From Umezawaea tangerina (GTDB lineage Bacteria; Actinomycetota; Actinomycetes; Mycobacteriales; Pseudonocardiaceae): a stretch of DNA of 64,000 bases. The position numbers and the translations under genes were made by a program. Of the stretch, positions 29,022 through 39,112 are shown one piece after another. How positions within the stretch are numbered: the stretch's first letter is position 1; each line of letters starts with the position of its first letter. The DNA is taken from NCBI RefSeq assembly GCF_003002815.1, contig NZ_PVTF01000008.1, positions 124,001 through 188,000 of the forward strand. The letters are read 5' to 3'. The notes beneath the pieces were generated by a model. It did no database searches. It was not told the origin of the DNA and saw only the letters and a list, made by a program, of their open reading frames with translations.

Positions 29022-30632
29022 GTGACCCCGCGACCCCACGCCGGCCTCGGCCGAGTCCTCGACGACCTCGGCACGACGCTGCTGGAGCTCGTCCTCGGCC
29101 ACCCCGACCGGTCGCGCGCCATCGGCGGCGTCGTGATCCACGACCCGCTGGACGACGCCGTGCCGCCGCCGAACGCGCTCGTGCTCGGCGTGGGGCTCGG
29201 GGACCCGGCGGCGATCGCCGACCTGCTGCGCTCGTTGGGCCCGCGGGCCGCCGTGGGGCTGGTGGTGCGCTCGCCCGTGCCCGTGTCCGAGGAGCTGGCC
29301 ACCGCGGTCGAGCGGTCCGGCGTGGCGCTGCTCGGGCTGACCCGCGGCGCCTCGTGGGCGCAGCTGGCCGCGATGCTGCGGGCCCTGCTCGCCGAGGACG
29401 ACATCGGCGGCGTGGGCCCGGAGACGTTGGGCGGCATGCCCTCCGGCGACCTGTTCGCGCTGTCCAACGCCGTCGCAGCGCTCCTGGACGCCCCCGTGAC
29501 GATCGAGGACCGCGGGTCGCGCGTGCTCGCGTTCTCCGGGCGCCAGGACGAGGCGGACAAGTCCAGGGTGGAGACGATCCTGGGCCGCCAGGTTCCCGAG
29601 CGGTACTCGCGGGTGCTGGCCGAGCGCGGGGTGTTCACGGTGCTCTACCGCACCGACCAGCCGGTGTACATCGAACCGGTCACCCAGTCGTCGCTGCCGC
29701 GCGTCGCGGTGGCCGTGCGCGCGGGCGACGAGGTGCTCGGCTCGATCTGGGCGGCCGTGCGGCAGCCGCTGAGCGCCGAGCGCACGCGGGCGCTGGTCGA
29801 CGCCGCCAGGCTGGTGGCGCTGCACATGCTCCGCATCCGCGCGGGGGCGGACGTGGAGCGCAGGCTGCGCACGGACCTGCTCAGCACCGCGCTGGAGGGC
29901 GGGCCCGGCGCCCGCGACGCCCTGGACCGGCTCGGGCTGGCGGGCCGTCCGGTGGTCGTGCTGGCGATGGCGACCGCCGATCCCGAGCGGCCGACGGCCA
30001 CCGAGCCCGCGCTGGCCACCGAACGGCAGCGGCTCGGCGACGCGCTCACCATGCACCTGAGCGCGCTGCACCCGCGCTGCGCCACCGCGCTCATCGGCGA
30101 CGTCACCTACGGCCTGGTGCCTTCGACCCCCGACGGCGAGCAGCGCGCCCTCACCATCGCCTCCGACTTCCTCGACCGCGTCGGCGACCGCACCCGTGCC
30201 GTGATCGCGGTCAGCCCCGTCGCGGCCGAGACGGCCGAGCTGCCCGCCGTCCGCGCCACCGCCGACCGGGCCCTGCGCGTCCTGCGCGCGGGCGGCACCC
30301 GCCGCACCGCGCGCCTGGCCGACGTCCACGTGGAAGCGCTCGTGCTGGAGCTGCGCGACCTCGCCGCCGCCCAGGGCGACCGGCCGACCGGCGCCATCGC
30401 GAAGCTCATCGACTACGACACCCGGCACGGCGCCCGGCTCATCGAGACGCTGCGCGCCTGGCTGGACGCCTTCGGCGACGTGATCGCCGCGTCGGCCGCG
30501 GTCCACGTCCACCCCAACACCTTCCGCTACCGGCTACGGCGGCTCGCGGAGATCGGCGAGCTCGACCTCACCGACCCGGAGGCCCGCTTCGCCGCCATGC
30601 TCCAGCTCCGCGTCCTGTCCTCCGCGCCCTAG
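29022..30632 (+). CDS. PucR-family transcriptional regulator
   Basis: A protein of 536 residues. An N-terminal PucR-type sensor region (GVVIHDPLDDAVPPPNALVLGVGLGD) is followed by a GAF-like/GGDEF-like middle. The C-terminal PucR helix-turn-helix sits at SAAVHVHPNTFRYRLRRLAEIGELDLTDPEARFAAMLQLRVL. PucR-type regulators commonly activate purine, amino acid or amide catabolic operons. It starts at GTG 29022, 82 bp after the racemase and in the same direction, so it is the likely regulator of the preceding peptidase/racemase genes. The effector is unknown. Confidence 0.88.
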   Translation: MTPRPHAGLGRVLDDLGTTLLELVLGHPDRSRAIGGVVIHDPLDDAVPPPNALVLGVGLGDPAAIADLLRSLGPRAAVGLVVRSPVPVSEELATAVERSGVALLGLTRGASWAQLAAMLRALLAEDDIGGVGPETLGGMPSGDLFALSNAVAALLDAPVTIEDRGSRVLAFSGRQDEADKSRVETILGRQVPERYSRVLAERGVFTVLYRTDQPVYIEPVTQSSLPRVAVAVRAGDEVLGSIWAAVRQPLSAERTRALVDAARLVALHMLRIRAGADVERRLRTDLLSTALEGGPGARDALDRLGLAGRPVVVLAMATADPERPTATEPALATERQRLGDALTMHLSALHPRCATALIGDVTYGLVPSTPDGEQRALTIASDFLDRVGDRTRAVIAVSPVAAETAELPAVRATADRALRVLRAGGTRRTARLADVHVEALVLELRDLAAAQGDRPTGAIAKLIDYDTRHGARLIETLRAWLDAFGDVIAASAAVHVHPNTFRYRLRRLAEIGELDLTDPEARFAAMLQLRVLSSAP

Positions 30633-30727
30633 GTCATCGTGGGGGATGAACCCCTGCCCGCGTTCGGCTCCCGGGGCGACACGGGTGCGGCGGTCGGGTC
30701 GTCGGACGCGGATGACAGGCTGGTCGC

Positions 30728-31690
30728 ATGGGTGAGCACAAGCGGGTGAGGTTGGGCGTCGTCGGGCTCGGGGCCATGGGCGGCCGGGTGTTCGACATCG
30801 CCGTGGGGCATCCGGACTTCGGGGTCGTGCGCGCGGCGGACGTCCGGCGGGACGCGGTCGACCGGGTCGCCGCGGCGCACCCCTCCGTGGTGGTGAGCAC
30901 CGACCCGGCCGACGTCGTCGACGCGGCGGACGTGGACGCGGTCTACATCGCGACCCCGCCGTCGTTCCACGCGGACCTGGCCGTCGCCGCGCTGTCCGCG
31001 GGCAAGGCGGTGTTCTGCGAGAAGCCGCTCGCGGTCAGCCTGTCGGACGGCCGCCGGATGAGCGACGCGGCGGCGTCGAGCGGTCTGGCCACCGCCGTCA
31101 ACTTCGCGCTGTCGGACCGCGATGTCGTGCTGGAGCTGGAACGCAGGCTCCGCGCGGGCGAGGCGGGCACCGTCCTCGGCGTCGACGTGCGCCTCCAGTT
31201 CCCGAAGTGGCCGCGCGCGTTCCAGGCCGACGCGCTCTGGCTCGACGGCCGGGAACAGGGCGGCTTCGTCCGCGAGGTCTTCTCCCACTTCGCCTACCTC
31301 ACCGACCGCCTCCTCGGCCCGCTGCGCGCCGTGGACGTCAGCGCCGACTTCCCGTCGTCCGGCAGCGAGACCACCGCTCGCGGCCTGCTGCGCGCGGGCG
31401 AGGTCCCCGTCCACTTCAGCGGCCTGTCCGGCGTGGCGGGCCCCGAGGTCTACGAGTGGACCCTGTGGGGCACCGAGCAGTCCTACCGGCTACGCCAGTG
31501 GACCCACCTGGAGATCTTCACCAACGACACCTGGACCCCTTACGACCCCGGCCTCGCCTCCGGCTCCGACGCCACCCGGCTCACCCTCTTCGCCCAGGCC
31601 GTCCGCACCGGCTCCGCCCCGAACCTGGCCGACTTCCCGGTGGCCTACCGGGTTCAGGAGGCCGTGGAGGCGTTCCACGCGGTCAGCTGA
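30728..31690 (+). CDS. Gfo/Idh/MocA-family oxidoreductase
   Basis: A protein of 320 residues. The N-terminal Rossmann motif is GVVGLGAMGGRV (about residues 8-19), followed by VDAVYIATPPSFHADLAVAALSAGKAVFCEKPLAVS, with the EKP catalytic lysine. The C-terminal half carries the usual alpha/beta domain (HFAYLTDRLLGPLRAVD). The family oxidises or reduces sugars, inositols and related polyols with NAD(P). The substrate is not evident. It starts at ATG 30728 and its last 8 bases overlap the converging ccdA gene. Confidence 0.9.
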   Translation: MGEHKRVRLGVVGLGAMGGRVFDIAVGHPDFGVVRAADVRRDAVDRVAAAHPSVVVSTDPADVVDAADVDAVYIATPPSFHADLAVAALSAGKAVFCEKPLAVSLSDGRRMSDAAASSGLATAVNFALSDRDVVLELERRLRAGEAGTVLGVDVRLQFPKWPRAFQADALWLDGREQGGFVREVFSHFAYLTDRLLGPLRAVDVSADFPSSGSETTARGLLRAGEVPVHFSGLSGVAGPEVYEWTLWGTEQSYRLRQWTHLEIFTNDTWTPYDPGLASGSDATRLTLFAQAVRTGSAPNLADFPVAYRVQEAVEAFHAVS

Positions 31691-32534
31691 CGTCGGCGGA
31701 GTGCTTCACCCTGCGCCGCCCCAGCACCACGGCCCCCACCACCAGGACCGCCAACGCCCCCGCCAACGGCAGCGGTCCCAGCGAGTCGACCCACGAGGCC
31801 AGGAGCTCCTGGACCCGTGCGGCCGCCTCCACCACCGGGTCGGCGGCCGGTCCGGTGCCGAGGAACAGTCGGAGCTCGTACACGCCGTAGTAGCCGACGT
31901 ACGCCCCGACGACCACCAGCAGCGCCCCGCCCGCCCGGTTCACGTGCGGCAGGAGCCTGCGCGCGCCGGTGAGCACGCTGGTGCCCGCCAGTGCGACGGC
32001 GGTGGCGAGCACGCCGACCACGAGCGCCATTCCCGCGGCGTAGGCGAGGTAGGCGAGCACACCGTCCACAACGGACCCGTGGCGGAAGGTGGTGCTGGTG
32101 ACGGCGAGGAACGGGCCGATGGTGCACGAAAGGGAGGCGGTGGCGTAGGCGAGGCCGTAGCCGAACATGGAGCGCAGCCGGGCGGTGGGGGCGCCGCGGC
32201 CGGACTTGGGGAGCAGCAGGGTGGGTTCGCGGCCGGTGAGCATGACGACGCCCAGTGCGAGCAGGCCGAGGCCGATGAGGACGGTGACGGCGGGCAGGTA
32301 GCGCTGGACGGAGGTGGCGAGCGGGGCGATGACGAGGCCGAAGGTGCCGAACACGGTGAGGAAGCCGAGCGCCATGGTGGCGGTGGCGGCGAGCGCCCTG
32401 GCGACCGCGCGCGGCCTGCCGTGCTGCTCGTCGCCGAGGACCACGAGGGTCAGGTAGGCGGGGAGCATGGCGAAGCCGCAGGGGTTGAGGGCGGCGATGA
32501 GGCCCGCCGCCAGTGCGAAGCCGAGGGTCTCCAC
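31683..32534 (-). CDS. ccdA: CcdA/DsbD-like transmembrane thiol-redox protein
   Basis: A protein of 283 residues with six or more membrane helices. The paired cysteines of CcdA are visible: one in helix 1 (AALNPCGFAMLPAYLTLV) and one in helix 4 (ATASLSCTIGPFLAVTS). CcdA passes electrons from cytoplasmic thioredoxin to extracytoplasmic partners such as TlpA/ResA/CcsX, for cytochrome c assembly or disulfide exchange. The GTG start at 32534 lies 2 bp after the stop of the TlpA-like gene, so the two form an operon and probably a functional pair. The C-terminal extension beyond residue ~240 contains one more hydrophobic helix. Confidence 0.9.
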   Translation of the reverse strand: METLGFALAAGLIAALNPCGFAMLPAYLTLVVLGDEQHGRPRAVARALAATATMALGFLTVFGTFGLVIAPLATSVQRYLPAVTVLIGLGLLALGVVMLTGREPTLLLPKSGRGAPTARLRSMFGYGLAYATASLSCTIGPFLAVTSTTFRHGSVVDGVLAYLAYAAGMALVVGVLATAVALAGTSVLTGARRLLPHVNRAGGALLVVVGAYVGYYGVYELRLFLGTGPAADPVVEAAARVQELLASWVDSLGPLPLAGALAVLVVGAVVLGRRRVKHSADVS

Positions 32535-32536
32535 GG

Positions 32537-33055
32537 TCAGGCGCCGGTGAGCTTGGCGACCCTGGCGAGGATGTCCTCCTCGGTCGGGCTGCCGATGATC
32601 ACGTCGGCCTTGCCCGAGGCGTCGATGAACGCGAACGCGGGCTGCGCGCTCACGCCGAACCGCCGCCACACCGACGCGTCGAGGTCGGCGATGTGCTTGA
32701 AGCCGTTCATGTCGTACTTGGCCACGAAGTCCTTCATCGCGGGCAGTTGGTCCTGGGCGGCGACCCCGACCCAGGTCACGCCCTTGCTCTGCGCGGCGAT
32801 CCTCGCCACGGTGGGGGCCTCGCGGTTGCACGACGGGCACCACGGCGCCCAGAACCACAGCACGGCGGGCTTGCCCGCGAGGCTCTCGCCGGAGAAGTCC
32901 TGGTCGTCGACGGTCCGCGCGGTGAACCGGAGCTGCTCGGAGGCGGTGGACACGGCCGCGGCGGGCACGGGAGGGGTGGGCTCGGCGGGTTTGCCGCACG
33001 CGGCCACCAGGGCGAGCGCGGCGAGCACGAGGCCGAGGGACCGGATGTGCTTCAC
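32537..33055 (-). CDS. TlpA/ResA-like thioredoxin-fold lipoprotein
   Basis: A protein of 172 residues starting at GTG 33055, with AGGAGG eight bases upstream. The N-terminal signal ends in a lipobox, LVAAC (C20). The thioredoxin domain has FWAPWCPSC, active-site cysteines C73 and C76, and the cis-proline region VSAQPAFAFID. It is expected to be anchored outside the membrane and to reduce or exchange disulfides with electrons from the CcdA protein encoded next. It diverges from the cebE promoter region over 400 bp. Secreted cellulases nearby have paired cysteines in CBM2, but a link is speculative. Confidence 0.9.
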   Translation of the reverse strand: MKHIRSLGLVLAALALVAACGKPAEPTPPVPAAAVSTASEQLRFTARTVDDQDFSGESLAGKPAVLWFWAPWCPSCNREAPTVARIAAQSKGVTWVGVAAQDQLPAMKDFVAKYDMNGFKHIADLDASVWRRFGVSAQPAFAFIDASGKADVIIGSPTEEDILARVAKLTGA

Positions 33056-33178
33056 GTCGACAACCTCCTGCGCGGTGGACGGGGGACCACTGCGCACTAC
33101 GTGGTCGAGGACCGGCAGGTTCACCTGCAGCCTGACTTGCGGCGAAAGTCGGGTGGCAGATCGTTGCCACGGCCATTT

Positions 33179-33200
33179 TTGACCTGTAATACCTGGTCAA
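33179..33200. promoter_or_regulatory. Inverted repeat TTGACC-N10-GGTCAA
   Basis: A 6+6 bp dyad with a 10-base, A/T-rich centre, six bases from the weak CebR-like box. It resembles a dimer operator for a regulator other than CebR. No regulator is identified. Confidence 0.4.
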
Positions 33201-33205
33201 CGTCC

Positions 33206-33219
33206 TGGGAGCGCTCTCG
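33206..33219. promoter_or_regulatory. Degenerate CebR-type box
   Basis: TGGGAGCGCTCTCG matches the consensus in 12 of 14 positions, with the right half-site decayed. It lies 174 bp upstream of the perfect box before cebE and could be an auxiliary site for looping, or one that serves the divergent gene. Confidence 0.5.
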
Positions 33220-33341
33220 GAGCGGCTAACCGACCACCTCGGGGTTACGTGTAGCTGACCGTGGTGTACAGGACATAACCGCAGCTCAACGACATGTGAC
33301 GTCCGGATGACCTTTGTTGGTAACAGGCTGGACACAAGTGC

Positions 33342-33371
33342 TTGACACCCAATAGTGGTGCCGACCACACT
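33342..33371 (+). promoter_or_regulatory. cebE promoter
   Basis: TTGACA (33342-33347) and CACACT (33366-33371) are separated by 18 bases. The transcription start would fall near 33378, right at the CebR box. The same arrangement is seen before the GH64 gene. Confidence 0.6.
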
Positions 33372-33379
33372 TCGCCACC

Positions 33380-33393
33380 TGGGAGCGCTCCCA
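33380..33393. promoter_or_regulatory. CebR operator of the ceb operon
   Basis: TGGGAGCGCTCCCA is a perfect 14-bp palindrome identical to the Streptomyces CebR operator as I know it. It lies just after the predicted cebE transcription start. CebR bound here would block the whole cebEFG-bglC-cebR operon until cellobiose or cello-oligosaccharide releases it. Confidence 0.9.
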
Positions 33394-33455
33394 GACTCGC
33401 ACCGCCTCACTCCCGAGGCTGCCGAGCACCGCCGCCCTCAGCAGAGGAGTTCTTC

Positions 33456-34748
33456 GTGCCGTACCGCTCTAGCCGATGGGCCATCGCACTGGCCTGTACC
33501 GCCGCGCTCGCCGCGTCCGCCGCCTGCGGGTCGAGCGGTTCGTCCGGGGGCACCACCGCAGACGGCAAGATCGAGCTTACCGTCGCCACCTTCAACGAGT
33601 TCGGCTACGAGGACCTGCTCCCGGAGTACGAGAAGGCCCACCCGAACGTCAAGGTCGTCGCCCGCAAGACCGGCAAGGCGGACGACCACCACCAGAACCT
33701 GTTCACCAAGATCGCCGCGGGCTCGGGTCTGTCCGACATCGAGGCCGTCGAGGAGGGCTACCTCCCGCAGGTCCTGTCGAAGGCGGACAAGTTCAACAAC
33801 CTCCTGGAGATCGGCCCGGCCGACGTCAAGCCGGACCGCTGGCTGGCGTGGAAGTCCGAGTCGGCCACCAAGAACGGCTCGTTCATCGGCTACGGCACGG
33901 ACATCGGTCCGCTGGCCATGTGCTACCGCAAGGACCTCTTCGAGGCCGCCGGACTGCCTTCGGATCCTGCCGGTGTGAAGGCGATCTTCGCGACCTGGGA
34001 CAGCTACTTCGCCGCGGGTGAGCAGTTCAAGGCCAAGACGGGCGACAAGGCGTGGTTCGACAGCGCCGCGCAGGTCTTCAACGCCATGGTCAACCAGGAG
34101 AAGGTCGGCTACTACGACGCCAGCGACAAGCTCGTCGTCGACACCAACCCCGACCTCAAGTCCGACTGGGACAAGGTGACCGCCGCGGTCGCCAAGGGCC
34201 AGTCCGCCAAGCTCGTCGCGTTCAGCAACGAGTGGAACACCGGCTTCAAGAACGCCGCCTTCGCCACGAAGACCTGCCCGTCCTGGATGCTCGGCGTCGT
34301 CGAGAAGCAGGCCGGTCCGGAGAACGCGGGCAAGTGGGCCGTCACCGACGCCTTCCCCGACGGCGGCGGCAACTGGGGCGGCTCGTTCCTGACCGTCCCC
34401 AAGCAGAGCAAGCACCCGAAGGAAGCCGCCGAGCTCGCCGCGTGGCTGACCGCCCCCGAGCAGCAGATCAAGGCGTTCACGGCCAAGGGCACGTTCCCGA
34501 GCCAGGTGCAGGCCCTCACCTCCCCGGCGCTGCTCGACCAGACCAGCGCGTACTTCGGTGACACCAAGGTCGGCGCGCTGTTCGCCGAGCAGGCCAAGAA
34601 GGTCCCGGCCGCCCAGCCCAAGGGCCCGGCCTCGGGCACCATCCAGGACAAGGTGTTCAACTCGGCGCTCCAGGCGGTCGAGCAGGGCACCAGCGTCGAC
34701 GACGCCTGGAAGCAGGCGGTCGAGGGCGCCCAGAAGGCAGCCAAGTGA
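33456..34748 (+). CDS. cebE: Cellobiose/cello-oligosaccharide ABC importer, substrate-binding lipoprotein
   Basis: A protein of 430 residues starting at GTG 33456, after GAGGAG. The signal peptide ends in the lipobox ASAAC (C24), so the mature protein is membrane-anchored. The family-1 extracellular solute-binding fold is seen in ELTVATFNEFGYEDLLPEYEK, IAAGSGLSDIEAVEEGYLPQVLS and NWGGSFLTVPKQSKHPKEAAELAAWLT. The assignment to cellobiose rests on the CebR box, the GH1 glucosidase and the CebR gene in the same operon, an arrangement like Streptomyces cebEFG-bglC. Its stop overlaps the cebF start. Confidence 0.92.
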   Translation: MPYRSSRWAIALACTAALAASAACGSSGSSGGTTADGKIELTVATFNEFGYEDLLPEYEKAHPNVKVVARKTGKADDHHQNLFTKIAAGSGLSDIEAVEEGYLPQVLSKADKFNNLLEIGPADVKPDRWLAWKSESATKNGSFIGYGTDIGPLAMCYRKDLFEAAGLPSDPAGVKAIFATWDSYFAAGEQFKAKTGDKAWFDSAAQVFNAMVNQEKVGYYDASDKLVVDTNPDLKSDWDKVTAAVAKGQSAKLVAFSNEWNTGFKNAAFATKTCPSWMLGVVEKQAGPENAGKWAVTDAFPDGGGNWGGSFLTVPKQSKHPKEAAELAAWLTAPEQQIKAFTAKGTFPSQVQALTSPALLDQTSAYFGDTKVGALFAEQAKKVPAAQPKGPASGTIQDKVFNSALQAVEQGTSVDDAWKQAVEGAQKAAK

Positions 34749-35752
34749 CGGCTGACCTCACGGAGGTTCCGAGCGGGCGGGGCGTCGAGCCCCGCCCGCC
34801 CGTCCGCCGTGAGCCCCCCGAAGAACACCCGAAGCTCCCCCTGCGCGACCGGTTGACCCGGCTCGACGTCAAGTTCACGCCGTACCTGTTCATCGCGCCG
34901 TTCTTCGTCCTGTTCGCGGTGATCGGCCTGTTCCCCTTGCTCTACACCGGTTACGTCTCCCTGTTCGACTGGGAGCTCGGTGGCGACGAGCACCCGTTCG
35001 TCGGCCTCGGGAACTACACCGCGCTGCTGGCGGACGACCAGTTCTGGAACGCGCTGTTCAACACGGTCAGCATCTTCGTGCTGTCCAGCGTCCCGCAGAT
35101 GATCACCGCGGTCCTGCTGGCCGCGTTGCTCAACACCGCGCTGCGCGCGCGGACCGCGTGGCGCATGGGCGTCCTGCTGCCGTACGTGGCCAGCCTGGTC
35201 GCGCTCGCCATCATCTTCAGCAACCTGTTCGGCAAGCAGTACGGCCTGATCAACACCTTCCTCGAGGGCGTGGGCCTGAGCCCGGTCGACTGGCAGGGCA
35301 ACTGGTTCGCCAGCCACGTCGCCATCGCCACGATGGTGAACTGGCGCTGGACCGGCTACAACGCGCTGATCGTGCTGGCCGCCATGCAGGCCATCCCGCG
35401 CGAGGTGCACGAGGCCGCGCTGGTCGACGGGGCGGGCGCGGTCCGCCGGTTCGTCAGCATCACGCTGCCCCTGCTGCGCCCGACGATCATCTTCGTGGTC
35501 ATCACGTCGACCATCGGCGGCCTGCAGATCTTCACCGAGCCCAAGCTGTTCGACCCCGCGGGCGGCAGCGGAGGCGGGTTCTCCCACCAGTACCAGACCG
35601 TCGTGCTCTACCTGTACCAGGCCGGTTTCCAGGACTTCGACCTCGGCTACGCCTCGGCCATGGCCTGGATCCTCTTCCTGGTCGTCCTCGTCATCGCCGC
35701 CGCGAACTTCTTCCTCACCCGGCGGATCGCGTCAACCGGGGAGTCCGAATGA
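34745..35752 (+). CDS. cebF: Cellobiose ABC importer, permease 1
   Basis: A protein of 335 residues, GTG start overlapping the cebE stop (GTGA). Six membrane helices follow a ~45-residue cytoplasmic N-terminus. The EAA loop that contacts the ATPase is EAALVDGAGAVRRFVSITLPLL. The N-terminal pattern PYLFIAPFFVLFAVIGLFPLLYTGYVSLFDW is typical of MalF/CebF-type sugar permeases. No ATPase gene lies in the operon; in Streptomyces the shared ATPase MsiK energises this importer, and the same is expected here. Confidence 0.93.
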   Translation: MTADLTEVPSGRGVEPRPPVRREPPEEHPKLPLRDRLTRLDVKFTPYLFIAPFFVLFAVIGLFPLLYTGYVSLFDWELGGDEHPFVGLGNYTALLADDQFWNALFNTVSIFVLSSVPQMITAVLLAALLNTALRARTAWRMGVLLPYVASLVALAIIFSNLFGKQYGLINTFLEGVGLSPVDWQGNWFASHVAIATMVNWRWTGYNALIVLAAMQAIPREVHEAALVDGAGAVRRFVSITLPLLRPTIIFVVITSTIGGLQIFTEPKLFDPAGGSGGGFSHQYQTVVLYLYQAGFQDFDLGYASAMAWILFLVVLVIAAANFFLTRRIASTGESE

Positions 35753-36633
35753 CCGCGCTCACGACCGCGCCTCCGGTGCGCAGGCCGGGCCGCAGCAAGC
35801 GGCTGAAGGCCTCGACCCTGTTGGAACGCCCCAACTTCGTGGTGTACGGGATCCTGATCGCGTTCATCCTCGGGTCGGCGTTCCCGTTCTACTGGTCGTT
35901 CCTGGTGGCCAGCTACGACGCCAACGTCTTCACCGGCGACGTGCCGCTGATCCCCGGCGGGAACTTCCTCGTCAACGCCAACAGGGTCGTCGACTCGATC
36001 CCGTTCTGGAAGGCGCTGGGCAACAGCGTCGTCGTGTCCGGCACGGTCACGCTGTCGGTGGTCCTGTTCTCCAGCCTGGCGGGGTTCGCCTTCGCCAAGC
36101 TCCGCTTCCGCGGCAGCAAGGGCCTGATGCTGTTCGTCATCGCGACCCTCGCGGTGCCGACCCAGCTCGGCGTCATCCCGCTGTTCATGGCGATGGCCGA
36201 GTTCGGCTGGTCCGGGACGCTCGGCGCGGTGATCGCGCCGAACCTGGTCACCGCCTTCGGCGTGTTCTGGATGCGGCAGTACATCGTCGACGCCGTCCCG
36301 AACGAGCTCATCGAGGCGGCGCGGATGGACGGGTGCAGCCTGCTGCGCACCTTCTGGCACGTGTGCCTGCCCGCGGTGCGACCCGCCGCGGCGATGCTCG
36401 GCGTGTTCACGTTCATGCAGTCCTGGAACGACTTCCTGTGGCCGCTGATCGTGCTCAACCCCGAGGACCCGACCATCCAGGTCGCGCTGGAGAAGCTCCA
36501 GTCCGGCTACTACGTCGACTACTCGCTGGTGCTCGCCGGAACCACGATGGCCACGGTCCCGGTGTTGTTGGTCTTCCTCGTACTCGGGCGGCAGATCGTC
36601 GCCGGGATCATGCAGGGCGCTGTGAAGGGGTAG
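35749..36633 (+). CDS. cebG: Cellobiose ABC importer, permease 2
   Basis: A protein of 294 residues, ATG start overlapping the cebF stop (ATGA). Six helices with the MalG-type signature FPFYWSFLVASYD near the first helix. The EAA loop is EAARMDGCSLLRTFWHVCLPAVRPA, followed by FTFMQSWNDFLWPLIVL. It pairs with CebF to form the membrane pore and depends on an ATPase encoded elsewhere. The stop is 2 bp before the bglC start. Confidence 0.93.
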   Translation: MTALTTAPPVRRPGRSKRLKASTLLERPNFVVYGILIAFILGSAFPFYWSFLVASYDANVFTGDVPLIPGGNFLVNANRVVDSIPFWKALGNSVVVSGTVTLSVVLFSSLAGFAFAKLRFRGSKGLMLFVIATLAVPTQLGVIPLFMAMAEFGWSGTLGAVIAPNLVTAFGVFWMRQYIVDAVPNELIEAARMDGCSLLRTFWHVCLPAVRPAAAMLGVFTFMQSWNDFLWPLIVLNPEDPTIQVALEKLQSGYYVDYSLVLAGTTMATVPVLLVFLVLGRQIVAGIMQGAVKG

Positions 36634-36635
36634 TT

Positions 36636-38041
<1,406 letters not shown>

Positions 38042-38045
<4 letters not shown>

Positions 38046-39064
38046 CGGATGTAGCGAGGAACCGGCGCCCCGGCCCGCGGCTGGAGGAGGTCGCCCGCGC
38101 GGCCGGGGTGTCCCGTTCCACGGTTTCCAGGGTCATCAACGAGGAGCCCTACGTCAGCGCCAAGGCACGGGACGCCGTGCACCAGGCGATCGGGGCCCTC
38201 GGGTACAGCCCGAACCAGGCGGCCAGGACCCTCGCGGGCAACAGGGCGAACTGCATCGCGCTGGTCGTGTCGGAGCAGGGCAGCCGCGTGCTGTCCGACC
38301 CGTTCTTCGCCGGGGTGCTGCGCGGGGTGCACGCCGAGCTCGCCGGGCGCCGCGTGCAGCTGGTGCTGATGATGACCCAGCAGGACGACGAGCAGGACCT
38401 CGTCGGCTACCTGGCCGGAGGGCACGTCGACGGCGTGCTCATGGTCAGCCTGCACGGCCAGGACCCGTTGCCGCTCAAGCTGTCCGAGGCCGGGGTGCCG
38501 ATCGTCGTCGGCGGCAGGCCGCTGGTCGGCGACGGCATCCGGTACGTGGACTCGGACAACTTCAACGGCGCGCTGGAGGCCGCCCGCTACCTCGTGTCGA
38601 CGGGGCGGCGGCGGATCGCCAGCATCGCCGGGCCGCGGGACATGGCGGTCGGGATGGACCGGCTCAACGGCTGGCGCCGCGGCATGGCCGAGGCGGGTCT
38701 GGCCACGGACCTGGTCGTGCACGCGGACTTCACGCCGGACGACGGCGCGGCCGCGATGGCGGACCTGCTCGCCCGCGAGCCGGACCTGGACGCGGTCTTC
38801 GTGGCCGCCGACATAATGGCACTCGGCGCGTTGCGGGTGCTGCACAACAAGGGCCGCCGCATCCCCGACGACGTCGCCGTCGTCGGGTTCGACGACCTGA
38901 TGATCGCCTCGACCGCACTGCCGCCGCTCACCACGGTCCGGCAGGACGTCGAGCAGCTGGGCCGCACGATGACGTGGTGCCTGCTGGGCCAGCTCGCGGG
39001 GGAGGAGGGCCTCCCGCCCTCCCTGCTGCTGCCCACCTCGCTGGTGATCCGCTCCAGCGCCTGA
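38042..39064 (+). CDS. cebR: LacI-family repressor CebR
   Basis: A protein of 340 residues, GTG start overlapping the bglC stop. The LacI helix-turn-helix is RLEEVARAAGVSRSTVSRVINEEPYVSAKARDAVHQAIGALGYSPNQAARTLAG (about residues 13-66), with the hinge helix at its end. A periplasmic-binding-like sugar domain follows, ending in VAVVGFDDLMIASTALPPLTTVRQD. The palindromes TGGGAGCGCTCCCA around the cellulase genes are the sites bound by CebR in Streptomyces, where cellobiose relieves repression. The gene is last in the operon it would repress, which predicts autoregulation. In the Streptomyces loci I know, cebR lies outside the cebEFG-bglC unit. Confidence 0.92.
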
Positions 39065-39070
39065 GACCCC

Positions 39071-39105
39071 GCCCGCCGCGCGTACCCCGATCTCGCGCGG
39101 CGGGC
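39071..39105. terminator. Terminator of the ceb operon
   Basis: A perfect 12-bp GC stem (39071-39082 with 39094-39105) with an 11-base loop, 7 bp after the cebR stop and 8 bp from the stop of the converging lipoprotein gene. Confidence 0.85.
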
Positions 39106-39112
39106 GGTTCCA

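Larger units (their letters stand above)
33056..33455. other. Divergent regulatory region between tlpA-like gene and cebE
   Basis: These 400 bp carry no gene and are richer in A/T than their surroundings. They hold an inverted repeat TTGACC-N10-GGTCAA (33179-33200), a weak CebR-like box (33206-33219), the cebE promoter (33342-33371) and a perfect CebR box (33380-33393). A long cebE leader of about 75 bases follows, ending in GAGGAG before the GTG. Confidence 0.7.
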
